Positions 10,424 through 22,278 of a stretch of 64,000 nucleotides of DNA are shown here, in pieces. The notes beneath the pieces were generated by a model, which saw only the letters and a program-made list of their open reading frames with translations, was not told the DNA's origin and ran no database searches. The stretch's first letter is position 1, and each line of letters opens with the position of its first letter. The DNA is from Laccaria trichodermophora (taxonomy: Eukaryota > Basidiomycota > Agaricomycetes > Agaricales > Hydnangiaceae), in contig JACTVC010000021.1 in the NCBI GenBank assembly GCA_018417955.1, positions 248,001 to 312,000 on the forward strand. The letters are read 5' to 3'. The translations under genes and the position numbers were made by a program.

Positions 10424-12247
10424 CACAGGGGAGAACCGGCTATTTGGCCAATAGGCACATGAGTAAGCAAATGTTGATTGGAGGCATTAATGCTCTCCCA
10501 TATTCTTCCCATATGACTACTGTGCACATTTGAAATTTAATTCAAGTAAGCTCCAAAATGCAAATATCATGGAATTCCTAGCCACAGAAAAAATATGCCC
10601 ATTAAAATGGGCTATAATATGTGGCTGATTTGTTCATTTATTATGTGACCACAATGTGCCCAATAGGCGCATTCTGGTCACATGCTTGATGTATCACCAT
10701 GCTAAAGTAAATATGCACACACAAATGCAATTAACATGGGACTTCTGGGCACATGTATATGACATATCAAATGAAATGCATCTGATGTAATCAGGGGGCA
10801 AATTGAAAAGCCACAGAAAAAATGTACCCATCATGCAGGCAAGATGTGGGTGTCATGCACATGCTGGAGAAATTTATCATGAGAGCAACATTGAAGTGAT
10901 GGTAACATTCTGATTATATACAAAACATTCTTCAGATTTGCCCCAGCAGCACATGAAAGAGATATTTTGGTCACATTTAAAATGTAATGCTTCCATTTGC
11001 TTCAAAATGAATCCAGTATTTTGTTGGCAGTACAGTCGCGGACAAACAAAGTCAACAAAAAATATCAAAGTTTACCAAATTCTTCGAAAATAGTCTTAAT
11101 CGACGCGGATTGATGAAACGATTCCAACAATACCAATTTCATCAAATTTTATCGAGCCGTTCCCTCATAAACTTCCAAATAAGGTTTTTAGGCCCTCAAA
11201 ATTTGGCAGGACCGTGAGAATTGGTCTAAAAATCATGAAAAATAGTGCAATCGGCTGCTTTTGATGAGAGGCAAATGATCCTGTAATATTGGAAGGTTCT
11301 GTCAAGCCGTTTTGGCTAAATAAATTCGAAAAGAATGACCTAAAATAGAAATTGATCGGTAATCAGGGCCCGCTCGGTGCCTTTCGGAGACCCTTAAGTC
11401 TTAGTGGAAGAGTGTTTACCGGAATTACAGTGGCCAAAGGCGCCACTGCTGACACACAAATCATTTTCAGAAATTCAACTCCATCGTGAGCCACTTTGAG
11501 GTAAATTTGGTCACCTAGGACCCTGAATTGGGGCTACATATTTGACCAAAAATTTGGCGGAACACATCCGCTCGTGGGAAAAACTTCAAAGGTGTGTTTT
11601 TCGACGTATTTCGACGAGCTGATCAAGATTCTGAAAAAATATTGCCGAAATATTGGCTGGGTCCGAGATATCAAATTTGTTGTCTTTGTTTGTCCGCGAC
11701 TGTAGGTACATAGAATGTCATTGGTTTTGGTCAAAATTTTGGCCAATTTAATGGCTCGTGGGAAAAACTTCTAAGATGTGTTTTTCGACGTATTTCGTCG
11801 AGTTGATCACAATTCTGAAGTCAAATTGCCGAAATTTTCATTGGTTGCCAAGTTATCAAAATTGTCGACTTTGTCTGTCCGCGACTGTACCATTTATAAT
11901 AAGCCTGGTGTAGCCATGCAAAAGTATAGTGAATGATCAAAAAAAAAAAAAACTTGGTATTTGCCCAGGAAACACATTGAAAAAGAAAAAAAAATTATTA
12001 GATGGGGTAAATTTTAAATTTTTCAAGAAAGAATGCAGCTGTTATAGTTAAATCTGGTAGCTCTATTATTAAAAGTTAGAGAAAGGGGGTGGCAGGGTAA
12101 AATTAGTTATCAATAGACTGGTTCATTAGCTGTCAGTGAATAATTATTAATAATGGACATTAATATGTAATATAATGGTTGTTGCTGTTAGCTGTAGATG
12201 ACATCATAATGATTGTTGTTATCACTACTAACTGTGATAGATAATCT
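10424..12247 (+). repeat. Left inverted arm of the 14.9 kb element
   Basis: The reverse complement of the right arm (24240-25369), interrupted by a Tc1-type insertion at 11033-11887. After 11.9 kb the arms remain recognisable through A/T runs and the 'GGGTGGCAGGGT' segment near 12090. They then pass into AT-rich, TAAT-rich repeats that resume at 20272 beyond the Helitron cluster. No open reading frame of note is present, and CpG is scarce. Confidence 0.8.
11033..11887. mobile_element. Tc1/mariner-type non-autonomous element, TA target
   Basis: Terminal inverted repeats CAGTCGCGGACAAACAAAG at the left and its complement at the right are bounded by TA dinucleotides (11031-11032, 11888-11889). 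The opposite arm of the host element holds the uninterrupted site (GGCAGTACCATT read on the minus strand, near 24760), so the insertion is directly demonstrated. A second right-type end lies inside at 11702, and 11705-11887 is a diverged duplicate of roughly 11540-11702, giving two nested right ends. No transposase frame is visible. Superfamily follows from the TA duplication and TIR style. Confidence 0.85.
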
Positions 12248-12465
12248 TCTATACATGAAAACACAATGGATGACAAATCACATTTAATGTTACATAATAA
12301 TTTTACATAAGTGACCTGAGCCGCGTGAGCGGCGTCTGCTGGAAACTAGGATTCAACATGTGTACCAGGGGGTCCAGGGGGCTTGCCCCTGGCAAGCTGT
12401 GACCAGTGCTGGAGGAACGGCCAAGTGCAGCGAGTGCCGTGCCGTAGGCACGGGTCTAAAGCTTG
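12248..12465 (+). mobile_element. Short non-autonomous Helitron (about 218 bp)
   Basis: Begins TCTATACATGAAAACACAA, the same 19 bases that begin the larger Helitron at 18045, and ends with the shared 3' block. That block contains a perfect 7-bp hairpin CCGTGCC-GTA-GGCACGG at 12437-12453, then GGTCTAAAGCTTG. Other copies diverge right after GCTTG and the next base is T, as for a Helitron 3' end. The last four bases are not the textbook CTRR, so the exact boundary is inferred from copy comparison. Confidence 0.6.
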
Positions 12466-14799
12466 TATATATAAAGGCACAATGGTCCGCTTAGCTAAGA
12501 TTTGTAAGATTAGCTAATATAATGACTAAGCAACCATTCTGTCTTTATACTGAGCCACATGAGCAGCATTTGCTGGGAACTCTGGCCACAGGCTGTCCCA
12601 CCAGACCTTATAACTAGATTCTGTAATATTTAAGTGCTGTGTTCAATAATTGTCATGCTTTTTTGTGGGTACAGCTCCTTCAGCAGCCTCAATTTCGCTT
12701 TTTTCCCATCATTTTCAACCTCCACTTCCCTCTACACCTGTGTGAAGCCCCTGTCAGTATATATATATGTTTCTCTTTTTGCTTATTGTTCACCTGTTTT
12801 GTCTGATGCTATCCTGTTAATCCAGTTCTTTTTGACCTTTCTCCAACCTTTCTCTTCTCATTTGTATTTTTCTATGCTTTGTGTGGGTGGATACTATCCT
12901 GCTTCTTCTTTTGTGATTTGGAAAAAATTGGAGGATTAAGGACCTTTCTGTATACATGTATGCCAGCTGCTATCAATATTTTGCTTCTTTTGCACAGTAT
13001 AAATATGGGCAGTTCTTCCTTTTTGAAATGTAAGAGGGTTAGGCCAATAAATAATAGCTAGATTTCTATGGCTGGCTACAGTTACAGTATGGCATGTAGC
13101 TCCATGTAGGGGTGGATCAAAATGTAACTTTGATGATTCAAATGGAAGATGTGCCAGAACTGGGAGTGAACATGTGTTGGGTGGGAGATTCAGAGGGCTT
13201 TCATCTGGCAAGCTGGCAAAGTGTGGTAAGCTTTCCCCTGGGCAAGGCATGGCCAAGTGAAGTGAGTGCTGTGCCATAAGTTCAGGTCCAAGTGTAACAT
13301 TGCGGAACTGGGAAAAAAAGAGGATATATATATCCTAACACACTCCCTGAATGGGGAATTCAGGCATTCCCTAATTCTAACTGAGAACATGCAACAAAGA
13401 ACACACTACCAAGAACATGCTACAATTGAACATGTCCATTAGAATTGGGATTGAGCATGTGTATAAAAACTGGGATTGAGCATGTGTACTGGGGGGTCCA
13501 GGGGGCATGCCCCCAGCAAGCTGTGACCTGCACCAGAGGCATGGCCAAGTGTTAGCAAGTACCATGCCATAGGTGTGGGTCTAAAGCTTAGGGATTTAAG
13601 GTCAGTGCCATTTTTGTTGTGACATTGGAAGGTAGGCTAAATTATTTTACATATTGTATAGTCATCTTATATCTAATATATAAAGAGAGGACGGTTGACA
13701 GTTATTACATAATAGATCATGTAAGCAGCCTCTTTGTCTTTTACTGAGCCACGTCAGTGGCGTTTCCTGGGAATGTCACACAGTGTGATCACAACCACAG
13801 AACTTTGTGTTGGTAGCTCCCCACCACATTCTGTTATAGTAAAATATTGTATAGTACTGCATTAATCTTTTGTGAATGTTTTTGTGGTCACACCTCTCTG
13901 GGCAGCCTCAATTTTGCTTTTTCTGTACTATTTTTTACCCCCCACTTCATTGGTAGTGTATATTTCTCCTACTTTGAGATCTATGCTGATTAAATTTCAG
14001 GTGGATTTTAGTTGCTCAACAGACTTTCATCAGTGGCCTATTGAACTGTAATTTATGGCACATGGTATGGTACTGTGTAAGCCATAGCCAAGGGTTGAAA
14101 ATCAAAAATTATGGCCAGCTTTGTACTGCTGACTGCAGTTACAGTACAAAATGTAGGACTATATGGGTGTGGATCTAAATGTAACTTTGATGATTTGGAT
14201 TAGAATAAAAATTTGAATGAGGGCAGTTTAACTTTGGTGATTAAGATAAAATGTGTGTGTCAGAACTGGGATTGAAAATATGCACTGGGAGGTCCAGGGG
14301 GCTTGCCCTGACAAGCTGGCCAAGTGCAGCCAGTGTTGCTGCAGGTTAAAGTGTATTTTAAAAAATTTAAATAAAGTATAAGTACCAAAACAGGGATTAG
14401 CATAACTTTGAGAAACATGTACACCACAGCTATCAGATTTTTATGAGATAGTCCAAGGGTCTTCCCTTTGGCAAGCTGGCCAAGTGCAGTGAGTGCCAAA
14501 TCATAGGTGCAGGTCAGAGCATAATTTAAAAATTTTAAATTTAATAAGATGTATGTACCAGAAGCTGGGGTTTTAGTGGGTATGAGAGCAGGGTGGCCTC
14601 TGGGCTGGAACTGCTACCTTTATGCAATGCAGCTGCTCTGAGTCCCACACTGCTCCAGTGTGAGCATGCCTAACCACATTTCCTCAGGGTGAGTCAGCAT
14701 TTTTCCAACAGGGTGCAATCCCCTGTCCTTAATGCTTGCATACAAGGATAACGCTGTTAACTGTTGTATGCTACATAGCTCCACCAAAAAAAAAAAAAT

Positions 14800-15260
14800 T
14801 GAAAATGTGCACTGGAACTGGAATAAACATATGTACTGGGGGGGACAGCTTGCCTCTGGCAGGTCCAGGTCTAACATTGAACATTGATGATTCAGATGAA
14901 AGATATACACTATATCTGGGATAAAGAATATGTATCAGGATGGAGATCGAATATGTGTACCAGAAGTGGGATTAAACATGTGCACTGGAACTGGGATAAA
15001 AGATGTGTACCAAAACTGGAATTAAAGATGTGTACTGGGGGTCTACACCATAGGTGCAGAAAGTGTAACTTTGAGCAACATGTACACCACAACTGTTAAA
15101 TTTGTATCAGATAGTCCAAGGGCTTGCCTCTAGCAAGCTGGCCAAGTGCAATGAGTGCCACTGCCAGTTAAAGTGTATCTTTGAATGAAAATTCAAATGA
15201 AGTGAAATAAAGTGTAAGTTTCAAAACAGGGATTAGAGATGTGTACCAGAACTGGAAACA
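14800..15260 (+). repeat. Degenerate minisatellite, unit about 22-25 bp
   Basis: Irregular tandem copies of a unit like 'ATGTGTACCAGAACTGGGAT' followed by T/A-rich bases. The same unit recurs just before the Helitron 3' hairpin at 17840-17945 and 20140-20170, so it appears to belong to the Helitron 3' region. Copies are diverged and some are missing. Confidence 0.6.
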
Positions 15261-15556
15261 AACATGTGTGCTGGGGGGACAGCTTGCCTCTGGCAAGGCA
15301 TGACTGAGCAAAGCGAGTGCTGTAGTATAAGTCCAGGTTTACAGTGCTTTGCAAAAAGGTTGACACTAATGTGAGTTGTGGGAAAGAAAAGAACACCTGA
15401 CCTCAGATTAGGGTTAGTACCATTTTGCCTCCTCCCAGCTCCTCCTGAGATGGCATTCCACAAGATATCAAGGGATTTAAAGATGAGACATTGAACCTGC
15501 ATTTTTCGTTTTTTTTCTCATTTTTTTCTTCAGGACTTACATGCAACAAGTAGATG

Positions 15557-16976
15557 GAGGTCTTTACTCTCCCCCACTAATTCCGCCCGGAATCCCACCT
15601 CAGTCCCGGAATTCCGTGGGACTACTCACGGAATTTGGCATTTTGTGGGACTGTGCACGGAATATACACGGAATGGTATTTTTGTTATTATGTCTTGTCA
15701 GTCCCTATTGAGTCCCACCGGATTCTGTGAAATTTTTGCCAAATCCGTGGACCGTCCGGCGGAATTCCATGGGATAGGTGAAAATTCCCTCACATGAGAT
15801 CAGATGCACGTGAAATATACATGTGATCTCACGTGGGAGTATAAATGTGATGCCATTGTCACAACGTGTGACATGGCTTCCTTTCTCTAAACCACCACCA
15901 CCAACACACGACAACGGCGAATGGCGATGACCACCCACAACGACCACGTACAGCAACAACCGACGAGCGCCCACGAACACGAACGGCGACGAACGCCCAC
16001 AATGACCACCCACCACCACGAACAGCCAACGACGAACGGCCCATGAGGACGACCAAACGGCACGAGCGCCCACAACACCATCCCATCCATCCCCACCAAC
16101 GACAAGCGAGGGCCCACCACGTCAACGGACGCCCACGCCAACGACGACACGCACCGCCACGTCAACGGACGACCACCACGTCAACGAACCACCACCACGT
16201 CAACGCCAACGGACGACGACGACGATGCCAACAAACAACGATGACGATGCCAATGGATGACGACGCCAGCGAACGACGACAACGCCAACGAACGACGATG
16301 GACGACGACAACGACGCCAACGGACAACGACAACGACGCCAACGACAACGACGCCGCCAACGAACAACGACGCCGCCGCCAACGGATGGCCATGTCAACG
16401 ACGAGCGCGTCCCGCTCCACCACGTACACATGGTGACGAGCGCTCACGACAATGAGTGCCCACGACGGCGAGCATTGTTCCTCCCCCCTTCCTTTTCCCT
16501 TCCCTGTCTCTCCCCCCTTCCTCCTTTCCTTTTCCCCCCCCCTCCCCCTCCCCCTTTCCTGTCCCTCCCCCTTCCCTGTCCATCCCTTCCTTCCTCCACC
16601 CCCATTTCTTCCTGCCCCCCTCCTTTAACTTAGAATATTGTAAAATAAATTTTGTGTATTACTTCAATATATTAAATTTTTAATCTATATAACTATTCTA
16701 AGAAAGTGAGGTTATCATAGAACTGAATATAATAATAAATTGGCTGACTATATTATATCATAAATATGATAGGCATGAAGTCACATGACTTTCAGAATAA
16801 GTCACATGATGTCTAAATTGAGTTGGAATTCCTACTGGATTCCCACTGGAATGAAATGGGAATAGAGTAGGAAAGCAGTCCCACCATAGTCCCCCAGGAC
16901 TGCAGCTGGAATGCCGGACTTTACCTGGACTACAGTGGGATTCTGGTGGGAATACATGGGGGAGAGTTAAGTACAG
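15557..16976 (-). mobile_element. GTC-core element, copy 1 (8-bp TSD AGTAGATG)
   Basis: Flanked by AGTAGATG at 15549-15556 and 16977-16984. In the window it is inverted: the left end GAGGTCTTTACTC corresponds to the family's right terminus and the right end complements to CTGTACTTAACTC (family left terminus CAGTACTTTAC). Subterminal regions carry repeated GGAATCCCAC and GGAATTCC words in both directions. Inside are a CpG-rich block (15890-16480) and a polypyrimidine tract (16485-16625; polypurine on the other strand), followed by AT-rich DNA. No transposase. The 8-bp duplication fits hAT or KDZ-type elements; the CAG terminus favours hAT. Confidence 0.8.
15890..16480 (-). repeat. CpG-rich GTC/GTT low-complexity block of copy 1
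   Basis: Read on the minus strand it is a loose run of GTCGT, GTTGT and GTGG words; read on the plus strand it is CGACGACAACGCC-like. It keeps dozens of CpG sites while the element's other parts keep few. Long open frames on both strands here (poly-T/N/R/D or poly-V/S/W) are products of composition and are not annotated as genes. Confidence 0.75.
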
Positions 16977-17220
16977 AGTAGATGTTGGCTTCGTTGAGTC
17001 TAACCCACATGATCCAGGGCATCAAAAATGGGTGAGGGTGGTTTGGTGGCTGGGGAAGCATTTTTACATATTAGTCTATCATACAAGGGCTTTTCAGAAC
17101 ACATTTTCAGGAGGCATCGATTGGAATAGGTTTTGGAACATGTTGTAGGGCAAGAAAACACGCTGACCATAATCTGAGATCAGATGTTCTTTTCTTTTTC
17201 CCACAACTCACATTAGTGTC

Positions 17221-17804
17221 TAGTGTTTGGAAGTCCGGTCTCGTGACTGGAAAAAGACTGTAACCAGACCGGACCAAGACCACAAAAGACCAGACCTGCG
17301 GTTCGGTCTTTTTATTTTTGAGATGTAAAGACTGCAAAAAAAACGGTTAACATGAACCGGTCTTGACCGGTTTGGACCGGTCTTTTGTAGCCCCTTAAAT
17401 ACCCTTTAAAACGCACCCAAGAACGTACAATTTGGTCAAAAAACGAGAGAGATATGAATTAAAATGTAAATTACTTTTGGGAATAATAGATGTACCAGAC
17501 TTATTTTATAGAAACACCAATTCCTAACGGAATTTAACGTTCTTGGGCTCGTTTTGAAGCTAATAGAGATGTTAATAAATTTACCAATTCATAATTTTAA
17601 AATATTGGCCTAAAGACCGGTCATAAACCGGTTAAAACCGATGCAGACCGAAACCAGTCTATAGACCGCAAAAAACTGCGGTCTGCGGTCTTTTTGCGGT
17701 CCGGTCTGGTCTTTTGACTTCTGGGGAAAAGGCAGACCGGTTACGGTTACGGTCCATGCCCCTGGGCATCAAAAAACCGGACCGAACCGGACTTTCAAAC
17801 ACTA
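17221..17804. mobile_element. hAT-like MITE, 8-bp TSD TTAGTGTC
   Basis: Starts TAGTGTTTGGAAGTCC and ends with the near-complement (GGACTTTCAAACACTA). TTAGTGTC stands on both sides (17213-17220, 17805-17812). The interior is full of short GACCGG/CCGGTC words in both orientations and has no coding frame. TAG-type termini plus an 8-bp duplication are characteristic of hAT elements. It sits exactly in the right TIR of the Tc1-type MITE. Confidence 0.85.
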
Positions 17805-18044
17805 TTAGTGTCAACCTTTTTGCAAAGTGCTGTAAGTCTAACTATGTGTACCAAAAGTGGGATTAAATATGTGTACCAGAAGTGGGCTTAAACATGAACT
17901 GGGATAAAAAATGTGTACCAAAACTGGGATTAAACATGTGTACCAGGGGGTCCAGGGGGCGTGCCCCCGGCAAGCTGTGACCAGCACCAGAGGCATGGCC
18001 GAGCGTTAGCGAGTGCCACGCCGTAGGTGCGGGTCTAAAGCTTG

Positions 18045-20271
18045 TCTATACATGAAAACACAAAGGATTGATGGCTGACAAATTCAGCTCTATTTTACTA
18101 AGCAGTTCACACCCTCACGAGACTTCTCAACACGGCTTCAGGCTGCTCCTCCTGCCTCACTTTTCCACAAACCACCACGAACTCTGATACATTATTTTGT
18201 AAGTTTTTGGATAACATCTTGATCATTATGGAAAGCCTTCAACTATTTTTAGACACCTTCAATTGACATTTTGTCCACTTGGATTGCTTCTGATCACTTT
18301 TGATGATAAGATTTCACAAGGTTTTGCTGATTGGTTAGTTGCTTCAATATGTGGATCTTTTTCTCTTTTTTTTTGGCTAATCAGAATATATGCTTTAGTT
18401 GTCCTTTTGGTCTTGATGTAGGATATTTCTTTTGCTCCCTGCCTTTATTATTTAACTATCATTTATTCTCCAGGGATTCTCCTCCTAATACTCCACAAAG
18501 GCATAGAAATATTGAGAGGGCAAGAGAGTGTCAAGGAAGGATGTTGGAAAGTCCTGAGCATAGGAGAACACCTCAAAATCCTGCTGTTGGTGGTGTACCT
18601 TTTATTCTTCCTTTCCCTATTCCACCCCCTGTTGCTCCTCTTCAAATTCCTCAAGGTCCTGTAGGTGATGATCCATTTGTTGAGGTTCTATATAATGGCC
18701 AAATTCTTCACCTTACTCCTGGGATGGCTGCACAAGTGGGTAATTTGCAAAATCAGGTAGGTTGCAGAGTTATATCTCTTTTTCTAATATTTAATATATC
18801 TTTTAGGCTCATGCTGCCCCCCTTGCTGCCCCTCCACCTCTATTTCCACCTGCTGCTATGGTAGATGTGGTAAGAAAAACCATTAGGCTATTTTCTATCT
18901 GTCTAACAAGCTTTTTTCCAGAATATGGGGCACCCTAACCAAAATGGTATTCAGTATCCACACTTACCTGCTCATTTACAGGCATTGGCTGCAGCTCTAC
19001 CTCTTCCTCAGCCTGTAGGAGCAAGAGGGAGGAGGGGGAGAGGGAGAGCACCTGCTCATGAACCTGCTCAACCTGGAAGGAGAGGCAGAAGAAGGCAGCC
19101 TTCTCCTGCACCTCTTCCTGATCATCCTCTTCCTGTACCTGCTCCTTTAGTTGCTGCTGTTCCACCTGCTGACCACCCTGCTGTTCCTGCTGCTGCTGCT
19201 GTTCCTGCTGCTTCTGTTATCCTCCCACCTGCTTACTTGCCTGTGGTTGAGGCTCAGTGTGAAAAGCTTAAACTGGGTAGAATGAATATAATATGCTCTA
19301 AGTGTGATGCTTTACATTGGAAATGTGAGAGATTATCAAAGAGTACTGTAGCACTGCCAGTATTTGGCACATGCTGTCTAGATGGAAAAGTGAAGATTCC
19401 ACCTCTAGAAAAGCCACCACTGGAGCTCTGGCATCAGTATTTCCTTGATCGGACCATTTTGACAGCTCAGAATGATGATGTTGATGATCTCAATGAAACT
19501 ATACTTCAACACATGTGTGGAAATGAATTAACATTTCACTCAGCAGACTCTGTTATGAGAGAAGGAGGTGTGGATGGTGAATTTGAATACCCAGTAGAAT
19601 ACCTCAATTCCATCAACCTTAGTGGAATGCCTCTAGCAAAATTGAAACTCAAGATAGGTGCACCAATAATGATCCTTCGAAATATTGATCCAGCAAATGG
19701 ACAATGCAATGGAACCCAGGCAATCCTCACCTGTGCCTCTTCCTGAGTTTTAGAAGGAGAATTTGCAGGACACACAGCATTCATTCCCCACATAAGATTT
19801 AAGCCTTCAAATAGTGAACTTCCATTCCAGTTATGCAGAAGGCAATTTTCTGTTTGCCTGGCCTTTTGCATGACAATCAACAAATCTCAGGGACAGTCAG
19901 TGAAACATTTAGGACTGGATGTTCAGACCCCAGTGTTTACACATGGACAACTTTATGTGGCTCTTTCATGTTGCACATCAAGCAACCGTATCAAAGTTCT
20001 CTTTAAAGATGGTTCACAACAAACTGTAACACAAAATGTAGTCTATCCAGAGGTATTATTAGATTGATGTAAATGGTAAAAGTACTGATAAATGTAACTT
20101 TATTTTGATTGAGATGTAAGAAGAGCCAAAATTGAACATGTGTACCAGAACTAGGATTAAACATGTGTACCAGGGGGTCCAGGGGGCGTGCCCCCGGCAA
20201 GCTGTGACCAGTGCTGGAGGAACGGCCAAGCGTTAGCGAGTGCCGTGCCATAGGCACAGGTCTAAAGCTTG
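18045..20271 (+). mobile_element. Internally deleted Helitron carrying RepHel remnants
   Basis: The 5' end TCTATACATGAAAACACAA matches the small Helitron at 12248. The 3' end has the hairpin-containing block and finishes at CTAAAGCTTG, followed by T. It lies head-to-tail directly behind another Helitron end (18044). It contains a spliced gene with Helitron helicase homology, but too short to be autonomous. The host sequence resumes at 20272 with the AT-rich part of the large element's arm. Confidence 0.75.
18475..20067 (+). pseudogene. Helitron Rep/helicase gene, central part deleted
   Basis: Exons are separated by two clear introns of about 50 nt (GTAGGTTGC...CTTTTAG near 18757-18808; GTAAGAAAAA...TTCCAG near 18870-18922). 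The N-terminal part is Pro/Ala/Arg-rich, then LGRMNIICSKCDALHWKCER with FGTCC, the Cys/His-rich region seen before the Rep domain in fungal Helitrons. The sequence then jumps to the C-terminal PIF1-type helicase: LDRTILTAQNDDVDDLN, KLKIGAPIMILRNIDPANG, CMTINKSQGQSVKHLGLDVQ and HGQLYVALSCCTSSNRI. The HUH endonuclease and helicase motifs I-III are absent. A TGA at 19744 interrupts the frame, and the motif VI arginine (usually LSRC) is Cys. Clearly nonfunctional. Confidence 0.85.
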
Positions 20272-20560
20272 TACTAATTATAATAGTAAGCTATTGGATA
20301 ATTATTAAGAATGCTAACTATGGTAGATAATAGTGTGATAGTAATACAGACACTATACCCTACAACGTAAGTACTAATTATGATAGTGCGATAGTAATAC
20401 AGATACTATACCCTACAACATACTAATTATAATAGTAAACTATTGGATAATTATTAAGAATGGTCAACGCTAACTATGATAATAAATGTTGTTATCAATG
20501 CTAACTATGGTAGATAATAGTGTGATAGTGATACAGACACGATACCCTAACGAATTTAAC
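20272..20560 (+). repeat. AT-rich inner part of left arm
   Basis: Tandem-like blocks around GATAATTATTAAGAATGCTA and 'GTAATACAGACACTATACCC'. These also occur inverted in the right arm at 24300-24450. It is the continuation of the arm interrupted by the Helitron cluster. Two related sub-blocks of about 100 bp are visible (20271-20360, 20380-20545). Confidence 0.55.
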
Positions 20561-22278
20561 GACATCAACCCTTGACTATTACCGTTCCCCAGGGTGGGCT
20601 TGTCGAGAGGCAAGAGGCAACTCGGCACTGCCAAGCATGAGCCGTCTACGTACGCTCACCTGTTCAGTGGGTTAGAAGGTGACAATGCCGATGTGTGGTT
20701 CGAACTCGAGCTCAATGCAAACATCTTAAGTTGATGAGTCTTAGATTTGTGTGTGGATGGTCTTTGGTGCATGTCAGCAAAGAGAGTGTACAGGGGGGGG
20801 GGATTGGGGGATAACAAATGATGGCCTGCCAATCACTTTTGACAGGTTCCCATTGCAATAAAAGCAAAGAGAGGAGCGCAGTGTTGGATGCTGAGGTCTC
20901 TGACGCCGCTGGGAGAACTCTGGAGAGTTGGGGCACACCTGGTCCAGCATGCCTAATCGGTGTGAAGCGATGAAAGAAGAATTATCAGACTCTTTACAAG
21001 GGCTCATAGAGTGTCTTGCACGCAATGAGGATGAACAGCCCAGCAGGGTTATGGAAATCAAGATAGACGGTTCTACCTTGTGTTCCATTGCTTTCAAGTA
21101 GATTGTTAGTAGGATTGTTATGTGTTATAAATGACGACTTGTTTCGCATCTTCCACCATGGTAAGGAAGGTCGCGAGTCTGTCATAGCATGGATCTTTTC
21201 ATCCCCTCAAAAGTTACCATTTTCAGGAGGGTCTAAATTTAAAGAACTTGCAGCTAGAAACGAGGTTGACAAAGCGTACCAGATCGAAGTGACGCTACCA
21301 AGGCTGCGAAAGACGGGCATTGTCAGCAACGAAATGATAGGCGGACAGATATCACTATGATAGAATCACTGATGTAGTGAGCACAAGTCAAGGGAAGCAG
21401 CTAATCAGTACACACCGCCCCACAGATCGCTGCACAAAAAGCATGTCAGCATGAAGGCCTTGAATATGAGGTCTGCGAGGTCGGTGGCACCAGATTTGCG
21501 GTTTTGTGAGTGGGGCTCAGAGCGCCCTTCAGCATCAGCCTCTTTCCGTTTGAATGCTTTTGGAGCGCACAGTATCATTGTACTGTAATGCCTTACATCC
21601 TATTTACCGACTTCACCAGCGTACGTCTATTTCACTGTCACCTAAAATGGCTGTAAGATTCAAACAAGGGAATGCAGGAGAGCCATCTTACCTCTCCGCT
21701 CCATGAGGGCTCGTACTCATCCACCTGAAATGTTGGATGTCCAGTGCTCGCCTTGTTTCTGACTGGGTGCTGAGAGATGGACTCTTTCAGCAGCGTCTTC
21801 GGCACATCACGCTGCATGTGTCGAGTTGTGGTGCTACAAGGAAGGTCAGGCAATTGGCTGCATACCGATTTGACCTACGTGGTGCATGTCAGCAAAGAGT
21901 GTACATGGGGGAGAGTGGGGGATAACAAACGATGGCCTGCCAATCACTTTTGACGGGTTCCCATTGCGATAAAGGCAAAGGGAGGAGTGCGGAGTTGGAT
22001 GCTGAGGTCTCCGACGCTGCTGGGAGAACTCTGGAGAGTTGGGACGCACCTGGTCCAGCACGCCTAATCGATGTGAAGCGACAAAAGCAATGTAAAGCAT
22101 CGAATTTGCAAAGCCCTACCCCAAGCCGCTCATATTTCTTACATATGCAGAATTGAGGAATCCCGGTCCTAGTGAGTTATGCGCCTTCCGCCGTTCCATC
22201 GCCGGCCGAGTTCAATCAGGAGGATGGTCAAGAGCTGGATGTCCACCTGGTTAGCAGTCACCAGTCAATCATCAGTGG

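Larger units (their letters stand above)
15342..17832. mobile_element. Tc1/mariner-like MITE carrying two later insertions
   Basis: TIRs CAGTGCTTTGCAAAAAGG (left, 15342; right complement ends at 17832 with CAGCAC in place of CAGTGC) are flanked by TA on both sides (15340-15341, 17833-17834). Subtracting the two elements inside (15557-16976 and 17221-17804) leaves about 485 bp with inverted repeats that continue through 'GACACTAATGTGAGTTGTGG' on both sides. The right TIR is split by the hAT-like insertion and becomes continuous again when that and one duplication are removed. No coding capacity. Confidence 0.8.
12466..18044 (+). mobile_element. Helitron-derived tandem sequence with several 3' ends
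   Basis: This tract abuts the preceding Helitron end directly. It contains degenerate copies of the 3' block (near 13480-13590, 14290-14340, 14460-14510, 15110-15160) and ends with a well-kept copy at 17940-18044, whose GCTTG is followed at once by the next Helitron's TCTATACATG. Two further blocks of the form CTGAGCCacGT.AG.GGCGT..GCTGGGAA (12545, 13735) also recur at 12315. No protein-coding gene is supported. The nested element at 15342-17832 is a later insertion. Confidence 0.5.

Noticed and set aside
12634..12939. 101-codon plus frame in Helitron DNA
   Set aside because: Hydrophobic by T-richness, no homologue recognised, within non-coding Helitron-derived sequence.
16043..16633. Open frames of 60-240 codons in the GTC blocks (also 47.1-47.8, 49.2-50.4 and 59.8-60.4 kb)
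   Set aside because: Translations are low-complexity strings (R/T/N/D/H or V/S/W/C) in several frames on both strands at once; they result from a CGN/GTN-biased base pattern lacking stops.
20534..20555. Telomere-like ACCCTAACG
   Set aside because: A single CCCTAA without tandem repetition.
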